Source of the DNA: Torreya grandis | Taxonomy: Eukaryota > Streptophyta > Pinopsida > Cupressales > Taxaceae | NCBI GenBank assembly: GCA_037957365.1 | Contig: JARHVA010000666.1 | Coordinates: 3,778,501 to 3,842,500, forward strand | DNA length: 64,000 nucleotides | Direction: 5' to 3' | Part shown: in pieces, positions 12,690-23,109 of the stretch | How the letters are laid out: each line of letters begins with the position of its first letter | Position numbering within the stretch: the first letter of the stretch is position 1 | The notes under the pieces: generated by a model | The model's database searches: none | What the model was told of the DNA's origin: nothing | What the model saw: the letters and a program-made list of their open reading frames with translations, nothing else | Translations under genes and position numbers: made by a program

Positions 12690-13374
12690 CAATAGTGTAC
12701 CTATCTCCTTTGAAGTCTGGGTGAGGAACCAATAAAGTTGCTGAAACGGCTAGTGCATCAGCTCAGTCATTGAATTCTCTAGGAACAATAGAGATGCTGA
12801 AGCATTAAAGCTTTCAATCTGATCCTAGACTAGATTATGATAGCGATGCAATCTCTCATTTTTAGTTTGATACAAGTTTCTCACTTGACAAACCACCAAT
12901 TTAGCATCTCCTATGGCATGAAGGAGTTTGATGCCTTTGTCTTGAGCAGCCCTCAATCCAAGCAATAGAGATTCATACTTAGCTGTGTTATTGGTATTGC
13001 TAAACTATAACTTGTATGATGATATCTCCTTGAGGAGATATCAACACAAACCTAGCTCCTAAACTAGTAGAGGAGTAGCTTCCATCAAATTCTAGACTCC
13101 ATACTTCATTTGATACTGATCCTTCTTCGAATTCTTCATTCGGTGGGGGAGATCCTTCTACACTTACCTTGTACTCCATCAATTCTTTTGTTGTTCTAGC
13201 TAAACTAATCTTCAAGTTGTCACCTTCAAAAGTTTTAATAGGCATTTTATGGAATTCATCTGTGGATAAAAAGTAGTTACCCATGCCTGAAGACTCAAAT
13301 AGAATTTGAGCTTCAGGTGTTGATGTCTGGGTAACCACATATTTCACTTCATTCTTAAGGAGTAGCCTCTTCAT
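12690..13374 (-). pseudogene. Element 1 archaeal-type RNase H domain located upstream of RT
   Basis: Immediately after protease on the minus strand, a frame gives WSLEFDGSYSSTSLGARF (first catalytic Asp in FDG) then VLISPQGD. After a short break it gives NNTAKYESLLLGLRAA (catalytic Glu) and HAIGDAKLVV (second Asp), then QVRNLYQTKNERLHRYHN, and a terminal DALA block near 12740. This is the plant-type or archaeal-type RNase H seen as an extra domain in the TAT lineage of gypsy elements. Its place here, between protease and RT, differs from the arrangement I know best (after the gypsy RNase H, before integrase), which element 4 in this window does show. Stops near 13006, 12810 and 12760 make it dead. 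Confidence 0.85.
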
Positions 13375-13865
13375 AACACCCTTGATTCTTGAATCCTTGC
13401 TTCAGACAGGTCCATGCTCAATTCACTTCCAACATCTTTGCAAAAATTCCACCCAAGATGGATGCCATATGATGCTGGGACGTCAGCTACTAAAATAATC
13501 ATCTTGATTCTTTTGTCTGGGAATGCTGCAAATGCGAATTGAGCATCTTTAATTTTTCCTAGCAGTGGTACTTGCTTGTTCTCTATGGAGAAGCATCTAC
13601 CAAATGTTTTGGTCAGTGTGAGGTCAAGAGATTCAGCCACTTTGGCAGGCATGATGTTGTTTGAGGCTCCAGAATCAATGATGCAATTGCTCAGTTTGTG
13701 ATCATTTATCAACAGAGAAACATAGAAAGGCTCTATTTTCCCAGGGGCAATAGGAGGGGTAATGATAAGGTTGTTTGGGATAGACATGTTCTTTGAGGGA
13801 TCATGAGTTGCATTCTTAGCTTCTTGTCTTACAGGGATGGTTTGGTTTTTCACACATTGAACCAA
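13371..13865 (-). pseudogene. Element 1 aspartic protease
   Basis: A 164-residue open stretch. CIIDSGASNNIMP at residues 61-73 is the intact active site (D-S-G). ILVADVPASYGIHLGWNF near residues 124-141 matches the conserved C-terminal block of plant gypsy proteases (usually ASYGMLLGR). It overlaps the start of the RNase H segment by four bases in a different frame. It is preceded by a gag-protease linker (13866-14200) with stops. Confidence 0.9.
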
Positions 13866-14199
13866 CTTATCTAATTACTCAGGATTGGACTGCAGGAACT
13901 CAAATTCAGACATTTGAATTTTGGTTTTCTTTATATGGTCAATTATATCAAATGTCTGGAATGAGCTAGGAGTAGAGGATGGGATTTCATCCTTTTAATT
14001 TTTGGGAGGGAGAGGGCTGATCTATGAATTAGAAGTAGAAGGCATGGGGATGTTTGATGTATTCACCTTTTTAGCAATCACTGGGTCCTTTGGCTAAAAG
14101 GGTAGAGTGGTTCCACGCTTAGTAATTGAGGTCACTCCTCTATCTTTTCTTTATCAACTGGTTTGGCTGATTGGTTCTTGGACTGTGTGAAAATAGCAT

Positions 14200-15495
14200 A
14201 TGATCCTTCAGCTGCTTTACCTTCACTTCTGGGTTCATCCTGCTAATTCAAGAAACCAATGTTGGAGTCACCAGCTAATTCTTCTTCTTCCTCAGTGAAG
14301 AGATTAGCATCATTTTTAGAGTTTAATTTAAGCTGGAAGGAGAAATCTGATTCATCTTTAAGATATCCAATCGCTGAGTTAGTTGGAGGTGCTTCAAGGG
14401 CAAGGTTCCTCTGTGGAGGAGGAAGGCAATTTACTTGTCCTTGGTTTTTGGTAGCATTGCCTTGGTATTACTGATTAGGGAATGCCCTCCTTGGTACTCT
14501 CTGTATGAAGGAGTAGAGGACATCCATTGTGTCATTTGCTTTCTAAGAGCCATCAACTCATTTGCTACCTTCTGTACCATTAGATTAGTGGTGGCTGAAG
14601 GTGAGTATTCAAAAGATGAAGAGGGTTTACCTCTGTTTGGGTCTCTCTTTATCTTTCCAGCAAAGATAAGGTCATCTTCCACCTCAATATCCAAGTCTTG
14701 AGCAGCTTCAAGGTCTATGTGGCTAGCACGTCTTAGTAGAAAACTCACTTCAGGAAACTGTGAGTTGATGAAGAAACATTTGAGGTTTTCAGGTGTTGGC
14801 TGAGCAATAGCAAGAATTCAGTTCATCAGCTTGTCAAACTTTGCTATGAAATCCCTCATAGGTTCATAAGGTTCCTTATTCATCTTTGTGAGCTGGGCCA
14901 ACAAGGCATGTGCATCTTCTGCAGGCTTGAACCTAGCTTCAAATTTAGCTTTGAGAGTGTCCCAGTCAGTCACTAATCGAGCCTGCAGATAATAGAACCA
15001 GTCTACGGTAGCACCTTGTAGTGTTTCCATGAAGAGCTTGACTACCACATCCTTAAATTCTACTCTTATTATGCCATAGGCTATGTTGAAGGCTGCAATG
15101 TGTTCATCAGGATGGACTTTTCCATCACCAAAGAATTTAGAGAAATTCTTTCTTGAACTACATGGAATTTCATGTAGAGGTGGAGTGAGTTTGAGTGGGC
15201 CAAATGAGTTATCCTAGGGGCCTTGAATTTCCATGATTAGATTATGAAAAAGAGGGATAACAAATTTGGGTGGCATATGGATAGGCAAAGCTCTGCTAAC
15301 AATAGAAAAAGTAGCTCTGCCTTGTGTTGGTGTCCTGGTATGGGTAGGAGGAACACTCTTGGATTGTTGAACTTGAGGTTGGGGAGGGAATAGGTTGAAA
15401 TTTCCCTTCTGCACCAAATCGAAGACAGGGTCAACAACACCTTGGGTTCTCTGGCTTATTTTATAGTGTGGAGTTGCCAGATTGTAGAACAAAGA
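14200..15495 (-). pseudogene. Element 1 gag
   Basis: The minus-strand gag runs from about 15492. After a Pro/Gln-rich N-terminus (LFPPQPQVQQSKSVPPTHT) it shows the conserved retrotransposon gag fold at about 14820-15120: LFMETLQGATVDWFYYL, then DWDTLKAKFEARF and EPMRDFIAKFDKLMN. The C-terminal part holds ANELMALRKQM and a Ser-rich tail. Stops at about 15214, 14818 and 14431 break it. No clear zinc knuckle is visible. Confidence 0.85.
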
Positions 15496-15693
15496 TGGGA
15501 AAGAACTGGCCCTGCTTCAGCTTAAAGCTTGAGGCTTCAAACTGCGCATTCTATCCCAATGGCTCTATTTTTGCAGACCAAATAATATAATGGATATAGA
15601 GGAAGATGGTAAGGCTATAATGATAATGGGTAAGACACGAAAAGGAGTTGCCAGAGTATACAATGTATAAGGATAGGAACTGCTTGTTCGAAA

Positions 15694-15711
15694 TCCCCAA
15701 CAGAGTTGCCA
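15694..15711 (-). other. Element 1 primer-binding site
   Basis: Six bases inside the 5' LTR edge, the minus strand reads TGGCAACTCTGTTGGGGA, starting with TGG as needed to pair with a tRNA CCA end. From memory this resembles TGGCGACTC..GGGGA sites of TAT-lineage elements after CpG decay; the tRNA itself is not determined here. Confidence 0.7.
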
Positions 15712-16622
15712 AAAAATTGTTGGGTGAATATTTTTTCACCAGCGTACTGATGAGCAAAATAGGTCTAATCATCCACAACAAAGGAGATTGATTTGCCAAA
15801 GTTGTAGGTTTACCACATCCAAAGGGGACAAATCTCTCCTCTCATCAATGGGAGGTTCCCTATAAGTATGAGGAGCTATATATATATATATATGCAAAAA
15901 ATAACACTCAAGGGTAGGATACACCATCAATCTCTCTTCTTTTAGAGATGATGTTCACAAACAAAGGAGAAAATCTTGGTGAAAACACTAAAGGAACTTC
16001 TCTTCTTTCAGAAGTGTTCTTGCAGGGAACAACAAGAGTTCTTTCAGGTAGTGACAAGTAACTGGGAACCAAAGACGTAATAACCAGTAGAGTAAGATGT
16101 AGCACAAAGTCTCCACCTCGACTGCCCAAGATTAAAATACGAAGGACAGTGAGGGCACAAAGTCATCCCAAGGTCTTTTACACAGGAACATAAAACAAAC
16201 ACACACTGAAGACAACTATGACAACACAAAGTCTGAAAGTAACTGGCTTCAGGACACCTTCCTTATCACTTCCACTAGCTCTGCTTGTTAAATTGAATAA
16301 ACAAGAATACATTGAGGAAATAGACATAAGAACAATCTCCTAGAATGATACAAGCTATAACAACACAAAGTCTGAAAGTAACTTGCTTTCTGATTCAAAC
16401 AAAGAAATATGAACAACAATCTGAGCTCAAAGTCTCAATAATGCATTTCAATTTCGGTAGAGTTTTGCTTCTAGTAATGGAAAGATCTCCCTTAAAATGA
16501 CATAAGAGAATTCAATATATAGCAGCCAAGAAGGCTTGCCACTTTGTTCCATGGAATGGCCCATGCTGTGCATTCAATGCCTTGAATGCATTTTCAATTC
16601 TATTAAGGAACCATGCTAGATC

Positions 16623-17511
16623 TGTCAGGGGGGATCTAGAACAACAAACATGCTCTGATTCCACCTCCTAGTTGGGATCTTGCTCCTCAGAAAGAGCACA
16701 GTATGATTACGAAATATAAGCAATTGAATATGCGGAAATAACCAGAAACACAAGTAACTAGAATTCACCAATAGCACAGAATATGAGAGACAATACACTA
16801 TCTTGTATTAACACTAACAGAAAAGAATACAACAAAGAGCCGCCACACTCTTTCACCTTACAGAGATTCGCCACACCTCAAGTGTTCAGTAATTCTTCTC
16901 ACACACACTCTCCTACACAAAAACGGTCCCAACAACCAACTCACACACAGAATTGGTGTTCACCTCACCAACCAGTCAGTAATAACCCTGCCGGTACATC
17001 AAGCACTCTATAGCACTTCAAGCTGATCTCTCATGAACCTGCAACCTGCAATTCAAAGACCAAACTTACATGTAGATCTCCAATGAGCTTGCAACAACCT
17101 GTAACTCACAGATCTTACAACTAGAAGGAACTCTTCCTTTCTATCTCATGCTTATACAATACATGCCAATGGGTCTATAAATAGATCCCTAACTCAAACA
17201 ATAACTTAGACTCTTAATTTAGACAATAGTCCTCGCAGCACAAGACTCTACCTGGTCTCAACATGCAAACTCTTCGTTCACTTAACTAACTGTCCGTGAA
17301 ACGGGCAGTTCTGGAACACACAGGCGACCGACGTCGGTCCCTGCTTGTCTGGTTCTGCCGACGTCGGCCGACTTCCTGCCGTCGCCGGTGGAATTCTTCA
17401 CTGGTCTCTGCCGTCGTCGGTCCTGCTGCCGACGCCGGTTCCTGTAGAACTTAGCAACCATCTGTTCCTCAGTTTGCAAAGGGTTGAAGCTTTTAGCTCC
17501 ACAACCTAACA
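16623..17511 (-). repeat. Copia-1 3' LTR (889 bp)
   Basis: Nearly identical to 20384-21272. It holds a CpG-rich palindromic block at about 17317-17440 and an AT-rich TATAAATAG segment near 17171-17185. A short open frame within it (16783-17013) is only LTR sequence and occurs in both copies. Confidence 0.97.
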
Positions 17512-17524
17512 ATCTCCCACTTGG
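17512..17524 (-). other. Copia-1 polypurine tract
   Basis: On the minus strand CCAAGTGGGAGAT lies directly before the TGTTAGG start of the 3' LTR. GTGGGAGATT is a usual plus-strand primer in plant copia elements. The same tract is present in copia-2. Confidence 0.9.
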
Positions 17525-18526
17525 AGATAAGCAGCTGCAACCTGTACATGTACCTGTACACCGTCTAGTTTGTTACCTTGGCTATGTATCCATCTTCAAA
17601 ATCACCCTTGAAGACCAACCACCACAAAATCTGTGGTGCAAAACCTGTCATCCAAATTACCTGCCACATCCGCATCTACAACCATGTAGAAAAAGAACTT
17701 GACCCTGCATAGCATGTGCACCTGCTGCTGGTCCCACTGAACTGCCCTTCAGTATTACTTTCCCGGATTGACTCCAAACTTGTGACAACTCCCACCGCTT
17801 GGGAAAACTCAGGTTTAGTACATACCATGCACTCAACCTCATTATGTGAATCAAGACACCTGTTCTATGAACTGTCTAACCATCGGCGTGCTAACCGGTT
17901 TCACACAATCATCCTGAAACAAAGTCAACATATGACCTACCATGTCTCTAGAACACACTCATGCCAAAGAATCTTGCTGCTCCCAGATTCTCCATGACAA
18001 ACACCTGAACTAGCTTTACCTTTAGTTCAGCAATACCTGTATATGTAACCCTGCAACAAGCACATCATACAAAAAATAGGATAGTGTAGCTAATACTATC
18101 CAACCTGGTAAAGAGAAACACAATGAACAAACCTCCATTGCCCTGCAGCTAATACAAGATCAAATACCCTGATCTTCCATCTCACGTATCTATTTCTGCT
18201 CTTCTTCATCCTCAACATCTATTCGTCTCTCAGTGCTTACTTCCAGCTGGCAACACTACCCAAAACACCTGTTTGGTTCTCCTCCAAGGAATCACATCCT
18301 CATCCATGCCTAGCTCCCACTGTTTCCTGGATCTACCTGTTCTGCTTCTTCAATAACTTCCTGGTCCTATGCCATAAGTGAGCAACAAGTAGTGTAAAGA
18401 AGGGAAATGACGAATTTAAGAACTTACTTACACCTTCAGTCCTCCACATGGGCGCTTGAGACTCCATAACAGCTTGCTGTCCACCCAAAATTCATCTCAG
18501 TGATCGATGCCAGTCACATCTCAGTC
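17525..18526 (-). other. Copia-1 internal 3' part without recognised gene
   Basis: About 1 kb between the end of the gag frame and the polypurine tract. RT, RNase H and integrase would be expected in this part of a complete element; no YVDD or other pol motif is present in either strand. It is CT-rich on the plus strand with many ACCTG phrases. It may be filler left after deletion or captured DNA. Confidence 0.5.
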
Positions 18527-18690
18527 TACAGCCGACCGATGTCGGTTCCCTGCGACTGCCTCTCTGCCGACATCGGTTTCCCCTGGCCGACGCCGGTCTC
18601 TGTCTACCCCGAGTCACCGACGTCGGGCTGCACATAGCCGACATCGGTCCCTGTCTGGACACCGACGCCAGTTTTCCTGCCGACGTCGGT
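18527..18690. repeat. CpG-rich palindromic array (GCCGACGTCGGT units) in copia-1
   Basis: Seven or so variants of GCCGACGTCGGT spaced 20-30 bp apart, separated by TCYCTGTCT-like spacers. The same unit occurs in the LTRs (about 17317-17440 and 21077-21200). Each unit is a near-perfect inverted repeat. This GC level is far above the rest of the window, and the CpGs are mostly undecayed. The 3' end of the gag frame reads through the array. Confidence 0.85.
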
Positions 18691-20227
18691 CTCTGTGTTT
18701 TTCTTGTGAGACCTGACTTTTTCCCGCGAGCTCCTTTTGGATCAAACCCTTGTCCAAATCACCCTTGCTCTGCTCAAAATTCCTCTGCATCTTGTGCTGA
18801 ACTCTGTCCGTCACTTTCTCCTTGAAAACCAAGGCTTTCCTGTTCTTGTCACTAACATCAGATTCCTCAAGAAACCTAACCTTATTCTTCTGCATACAGA
18901 AATCACGATCCATGCCTTCCAAATCCGAAAGCATATCTTTTGACTCAAGAACCAGCATCTCCTTCATATCTATGTGACCAAGCCTATCAAGCCACATCTC
19001 CAAATCTACAACTGAAGTAGATAACCCAGAAAGAGAATCAGTAAAACAAGTAGATAGATAAAGCGTACCTACTTTCTTACCTCTAGCTACAACAAGTGTA
19101 CCCTTGGTAACCTTCCAAGAGTCCGCTGTGAGAGTTACTGTGCAACCCTCTTCACCCAAGCTTCTAACAGAAATCAGATTCCGCTTCAGAACTGGGACGT
19201 GCATGACCTCTTTTAACACCCATGTGTTACCTGTCTGTAGTTTCAGCTTCACTTTGCCTTTGCCAACAATCTGACAAGGCTTACCATCCCCTACACAAAT
19301 TTCTCCAAAATCTCCCTGGACATACTCATGAAAAAATTCCCTATGTGGGGATGCATGAAAAGAGGCACCATAATCTAATACCCAAGATTCTACTTTATCC
19401 AAAGAACATACCAGAGCATCCTGTGCAATGTAACCCGCAACATCTGCTTCTTCTTCATGTTTTTCATGCTGATCTGTACCCGATCTGCAATCTCTCTTTA
19501 AGTGCCCTTGCTTTCCACATTTCCAGCAGGTTATTCTGCCATACCTGGACTTGGATCTCTTGCCCGTCTTCGACCTTGATCTCCCACGCTCTATCTTCTC
19601 TCTTGGCCTTCCTCTTCCTTCAACACTCAAAGCATCTCCAGATGATTCACCTGTGCTTTTCCTGCGTATCTCTTCGTTCAAGATTACACTCACAATATCA
19701 TCCACTTTTAAGACTTTTGAAGGAGACACAGTATTAGAAACTGCCATTACCAAACCTTCCCAACTTTCAGGTAATGAACACAAGATTAAGAGAGCTCTTA
19801 TTTCATCATCAAATACAATATTGACTGAACTTAACTGGTTTACTAAACCATGGAAATCACTAAGATGGCTATGAACAGATCCACCTTCCAACATTTGCAA
19901 ATTAAATAAACGCTTCATAAGAAATACCTTATTCGAAGCTGAGGGTTTTTCATATAAATTTGCCAAAGATTCCATCAACTCCACCGTTGTCTTACACTGT
20001 GATAAGCTGGAAATCACAGATGATGCAAGACTCAATCTAACAGATCCCAAAGCCTTCCGATCAAGAACCTCCCATTCTTCATCTTTCATATCCACGGGTT
20101 TGCTAGCAACCCCACCCAACGGTAAGTACAAATCTTTCTGATACAGATAGTCCTCAATCTGCATCCTCCATAATTGGTAGTTCTTGCCATTGAACTTTTC
20201 CATTCGTAGTTGATTGCTTTCTGTCAT
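18614..20227 (-). CDS. Copia-1 gag-protease frame, 537 residues, lacking integrase and RT
   Basis: The only long open reading frame in the window. It starts at an ATG about 145 bases inside the primer-binding site. Residues 1-200 are a copia Gag (KFNGKNYQLWRMQIEDYLYQ; CSLPESWEGLV). An Arg/Lys-rich segment precedes an exact CCHC knuckle (C234, C237, H242, C247). WVLDYGASFHA (residues 282-292) is the protease active site, with Tyr in place of the usual Ser or Thr of D-S/T-G. NLISVRSLGEEG and DRLGHID (414-420) mark the pre-integrase region, where the usual LWHxRLGH is altered. After about residue 430 similarity stops, and the last 30 or so residues (Arg-rich) come from the CpG-rich array. Gag would form the particle. 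The odd protease residue and missing integrase make it non-autonomous. It may still be translated, since no stop has accumulated. Confidence 0.85.
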   Translation of the reverse strand: MTESNQLRMEKFNGKNYQLWRMQIEDYLYQKDLYLPLGGVASKPVDMKDEEWEVLDRKALGSVRLSLASSVISSLSQCKTTVELMESLANLYEKPSASNKVFLMKRLFNLQMLEGGSVHSHLSDFHGLVNQLSSVNIVFDDEIRALLILCSLPESWEGLVMAVSNTVSPSKVLKVDDIVSVILNEEIRRKSTGESSGDALSVEGRGRPREKIERGRSRSKTGKRSKSRYGRITCWKCGKQGHLKRDCRSGTDQHEKHEEEADVAGYIAQDALVCSLDKVESWVLDYGASFHASPHREFFHEYVQGDFGEICVGDGKPCQIVGKGKVKLKLQTGNTWVLKEVMHVPVLKRNLISVRSLGEEGCTVTLTADSWKVTKGTLVVARGKKVGTLYLSTCFTDSLSGLSTSVVDLEMWLDRLGHIDMKEMLVLESKDMLSDLEGMDRDFCMQKNKVRFLEESDVSDKNRKALVFKEKVTDRVQHKMQRNFEQSKGDLDKGLIQKELAGKSQVSQEKHRDRRRQENWRRCPDRDRCRLCAARRR

Positions 20228-20322
20228 TGCTCAACTCCCACTCAAACAGAAACCCTGTGAGTAACCTGTAATCAAAACACACTACCCAGATCTACACCAA
20301 TCTGTTAGTATCCCAACCAAAA

Positions 20323-20334
20323 GCTCTGATACCA
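20323..20334 (-). repeat. Second copy of the primer-binding site
   Basis: TGGTATCAGAGC occurs again, 47 bases further inside, surrounded by similar sequence (TTGGTATCAGAGCTTTTGGTT versus CTGGTATCAGAGCCTTGGTT). The leader is therefore a partial direct duplication. Confidence 0.9.
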
Positions 20335-20369
20335 ATTGATGGTATCAAGCTTAAGAACCTACAACCAAG

Positions 20370-20381
20370 GCTCTGATACCA
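20370..20381 (-). other. Copia-1 primer-binding site (tRNA-iMet)
   Basis: The minus strand reads TGGTATCAGAGC two bases inside the 5' LTR, the standard plant copia site complementary to the 3' end of initiator methionine tRNA. Confidence 0.95.
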
Positions 20382-20383
20382 GT

Positions 20384-21272
20384 TGTCAGGGGGGATCTAG
20401 AACAACAAACATGCTCTGATTCCACCTCCTAGTTGGGATCTTGCTCCTCAAAAAGAGCACAGTATGATTACAAAATATAAGCAATTGAATATGCGGAAAT
20501 AACCAGAAACACAAGTAACTAGAATTCACCAATAGCACAGAATATGAGAGACAATACACTATCTTGTATTAACACTAACAGAAAAGAATACAATAAAGAG
20601 CCGCCACACTCTTTCACCTTACAGAGATTCGCCACACCTCAAGTGTTCAGTAATTCTTCTCACACACACTCTCCTACACAAAAACGGTCCCAACAACCAA
20701 CTCACACACAGAATTGGTGTTCACCTCACCAACCAGTCAGTAATAACCCTGCCGGTACATCAAGCACTCTATAGCACTTCAAGCTGATCTCTCATGAACC
20801 TACAACCTGCAATTCAAAGACCAAACTTACATGTAGATCCCCAATGAGCTTGCAACAACCTGCAACTCACAGATCTTACAACTAGAAGGAACTCTTCCTT
20901 TCTATCTCATGCTTATACAATACATGCCAATGGGTCTATAAATAGATCCCTAACTCAAACAATAACTTAGACTCTTAATTTAGACAATAGTCCTCGCAGC
21001 ACAAGACTCTAACTGGTCTCAACATGCAAACTCTTCGTTCACTTAACTAACTGTCCGTGAAACGGGCAGTTCTGGAACACACAGGCGACCGACGTCGGTC
21101 CCTGCTTGTCTGGTTCTGCCGACGTCGGCCGACTTCCTGCCGTCGCCGGTGGAATTCTTCACTGGTCTCTGCTGTCGTCGGTCCTGCTGCCGACGCCGGT
21201 TCCTGTAGAACTCAGCAACCATCTGTTCCTCAGTTTGCAAAGGGTTGAAGCTTTTAGCTCCACAACCTAACA
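20384..21272 (-). repeat. Copia-1 5' LTR (889 bp)
   Basis: Partner of 16623-17511 with the same length and ends. Differences seen include single changes such as CTCAGAAAG/CTCAAAAAG and TGCCGTCG/TGCTGTCG. Confidence 0.97.
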
Positions 21273-23109
21273 AGATCAGGGTGGCTACCTTAGCTATGGT
21301 GTGTCATTTCATCTCAAATGTCCTCTCCTAGATTTGGATCATCTAGTGCTTTTCTTGGTGTTTGCACAACTATCCATTTGCTTTTACTTCATGGAAGAAG
21401 AACAGGTTGCATCCTTGATTTGGCATGCTTAAAAGTGTACTTGATCCACTATTTCACCTACTGGAAATAACTCCTTTGTTAGATATTTCTGATCTTTTGT
21501 ATTATTTTTCTCTTTCTTGTAGCAATTTGGACTCTTAGGCTCTTCTTTCAGCTGGTCACTTGATTCATTTTTCAAATTCTATGCCGTATTCAAATATTAA
21601 TGGGTATTCCATTACACTAAATTTGACGTCCACGGGGCTGTCAAAGGTTGCCATCTGCTTGAACCATTATGAACCATGAACCTTGAAATCTCCTTTTCAC
21701 CTAAGTCTTTCAAATCTTCTTTTTGTGTCTTTATCAAGCCTTTGGAACACTCCAAAGGGAAGGTGTCCCTTCGGGCTTTTCAAATGGTCCTTTTTTAAGT
21801 GTCAGGTGCCCCCCACAAGCGTACCTACTCTTCAGGATCTTTCGGGTGGCCTTCAGGATTTATTTCCTTCAGCTCTATGTCTTTGACATGTGGCATGTTC
21901 TACTACAAAATAGACTAGGATACTTGGCGGCTTCCACTGAGTTATAAAAGACAAGTGGTGACTTTCGCTACTTTTTAGAAACACATATTAAAACATTCCA
22001 TAGTTGCCACGTGGCACCCTCCATGGAACTCTGAGAGAAGCTTATTGAAAGAAGCTTTATAAGAAACTTGAAATGTGGATGTAGACACTTGTCGTGCTCT
22101 GCTGATTTTTAATGGGACATGTGGCATGTTCTGCGAAGCTTTAGATACCTTTTAAGAGTCCTACGAAAGATGACATGTGGTGACTTCTACCGAGCTCCTA
22201 GAAACACTATAGAAACATTCGAGACTATTTGGATTCATGTGGATGATGACACTTGGCACCCTCTGCTTGCTTTAACAACTCATCTGGAGCCCACCACAGT
22301 CTTTACTTAACAATGAAACAAAAGGAAGAGACTACAAAAGTTGACACTTGTCAGCTTCCGCTGAGCTTTGGAAGGAACACATGGTGAATTTTAATACTTT
22401 CTAGAAAAGCATATTGAAACCTTCTGCCATCACCACTTGGCACCCTCTGCAGAACTCTAAGAGAAGCTTATTGAAAGAAGCTTTGAGCTTATAAGAAACT
22501 TGAAACACAGATGCAAACACTTATCATACTCTGTTGAGTTTAGCCACTTACCTAAGGCCCACCACAGTCCTTACAAAACAAAGAAAGAAGCTACAGATGC
22601 TGACACTTGTCATGCTCCATAGAGTTATAATGGGACATGTGGCACATTTTATTGCTTTGAAACTTACTAGAAACTGTGTTCTGATAGACGACACTTGGTA
22701 GCTTCCGCTTGACTTTAGAAGGGACATGTGATGGCTTCTACTGCTCTTTGAGGTTTGATCTTTCCTAGAGGGAACTTGCCCTTTGAGGTCCTTTGGATGC
22801 CTTCAACTTCTAATCTGATGGGCCCTCCTTTGAACTGTTTAAACTTGTTGAACCCATTTCTTTCATGTAGATTCTGTAGATTCAAGTTTGTAGAACTGGG
22901 GGAGTCTGTAGAAATGAGTTCATAGAATCTCTACCTACAGAGTCCGTAGTTTTGAGCCTGCAGAGTCTGTAGTTTTTGAAAAGCTTGGAAAAATGAAGAA
23001 TTGAATGCTCAAAACAATTTTTGAAAAGGGAAGAGAGGATTTTGGTCTGTGCAGGACCAAAATGGTCATATGTTGTCTCAAATATGAGTGACATTTTTTA
23101 GGGACAACA

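Larger units (their letters stand above)
16623..21272 (-). mobile_element. Copia-1: young, internally deleted Ty1/copia element inside element 1 LTR
   Basis: LTRs of exactly 889 bp at 16623-17511 and 20384-21272 start TGTCAGGGGG and end CCTAACA. By eye they differ at about nine positions (about 1%). The element is flanked by AGATC on both sides (16618-16622 and 21273-21277), a perfect 5-bp duplication. Its orientation is minus: primer-binding site beside the right LTR and polypurine tract beside the left. The internal part, 2872 bp, has gag, protease and the pre-integrase zone but no integrase, RT or RNase H, so it needed another copia element's enzymes to move. Confidence 0.97.
6613..23109 (-). 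mobile_element. Element 1: Ty3/gypsy LTR retrotransposon (TAT-like), split by copia-1
   Basis: The two LTRs begin TGTTGGGTGAATATT and end GGGACAACA on the plus strand, at 6613-9382 and at 15718-23109 (the latter interrupted by copia-1). Flanks are TCTGG (6608-6612) and TCTGA (23110-23114), a 5-bp duplication with one mismatch. All gag-pol frames are on the minus strand, so the 5' LTR is the right-hand one. The internal part is 9383-15717. Order on the minus strand: primer-binding site, gag, protease, archaeal-type RNase H, RT, RNase H, integrase, 3' untranslated region (about 9383-9607). I could not find a clean polypurine tract next to the 3' LTR. Confidence 0.93.
15718..23109 (-). repeat. 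Element 1 5' LTR, interrupted by copia-1
   Basis: The segments 15718-16622 and 21278-23109 together match the left LTR and add up to about 2.74 kb. The break falls after CATGCTAGATC. The left LTR reads on directly into AAGGTGCCTGCC, whereas here copia-1 intervenes and the AGATC duplication is followed by AGGGTGGCTACC. Many differences from the left LTR are C/T or G/A changes, suggesting considerable age. Confidence 0.92.

Noticed and set aside
16783..17013. Open frame of 76 codons, identical at 20544-20774
   Set aside because: It lies in the copia-1 LTR and is repeated only because the LTR is; no domain and no initiation context of note.
17171..17186. TATAAATAG in copia-1 LTR as promoter
   Set aside because: The canonical TATAAATA reads on the plus strand, while the element is transcribed from the minus strand; position relative to U3/R could not be settled.
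19222..19874. Plus-strand open frames of 107-171 codons
   Set aside because: They are antisense shadows of the copia-1 gag-protease frame, which has clear Gag and zinc-knuckle motifs.
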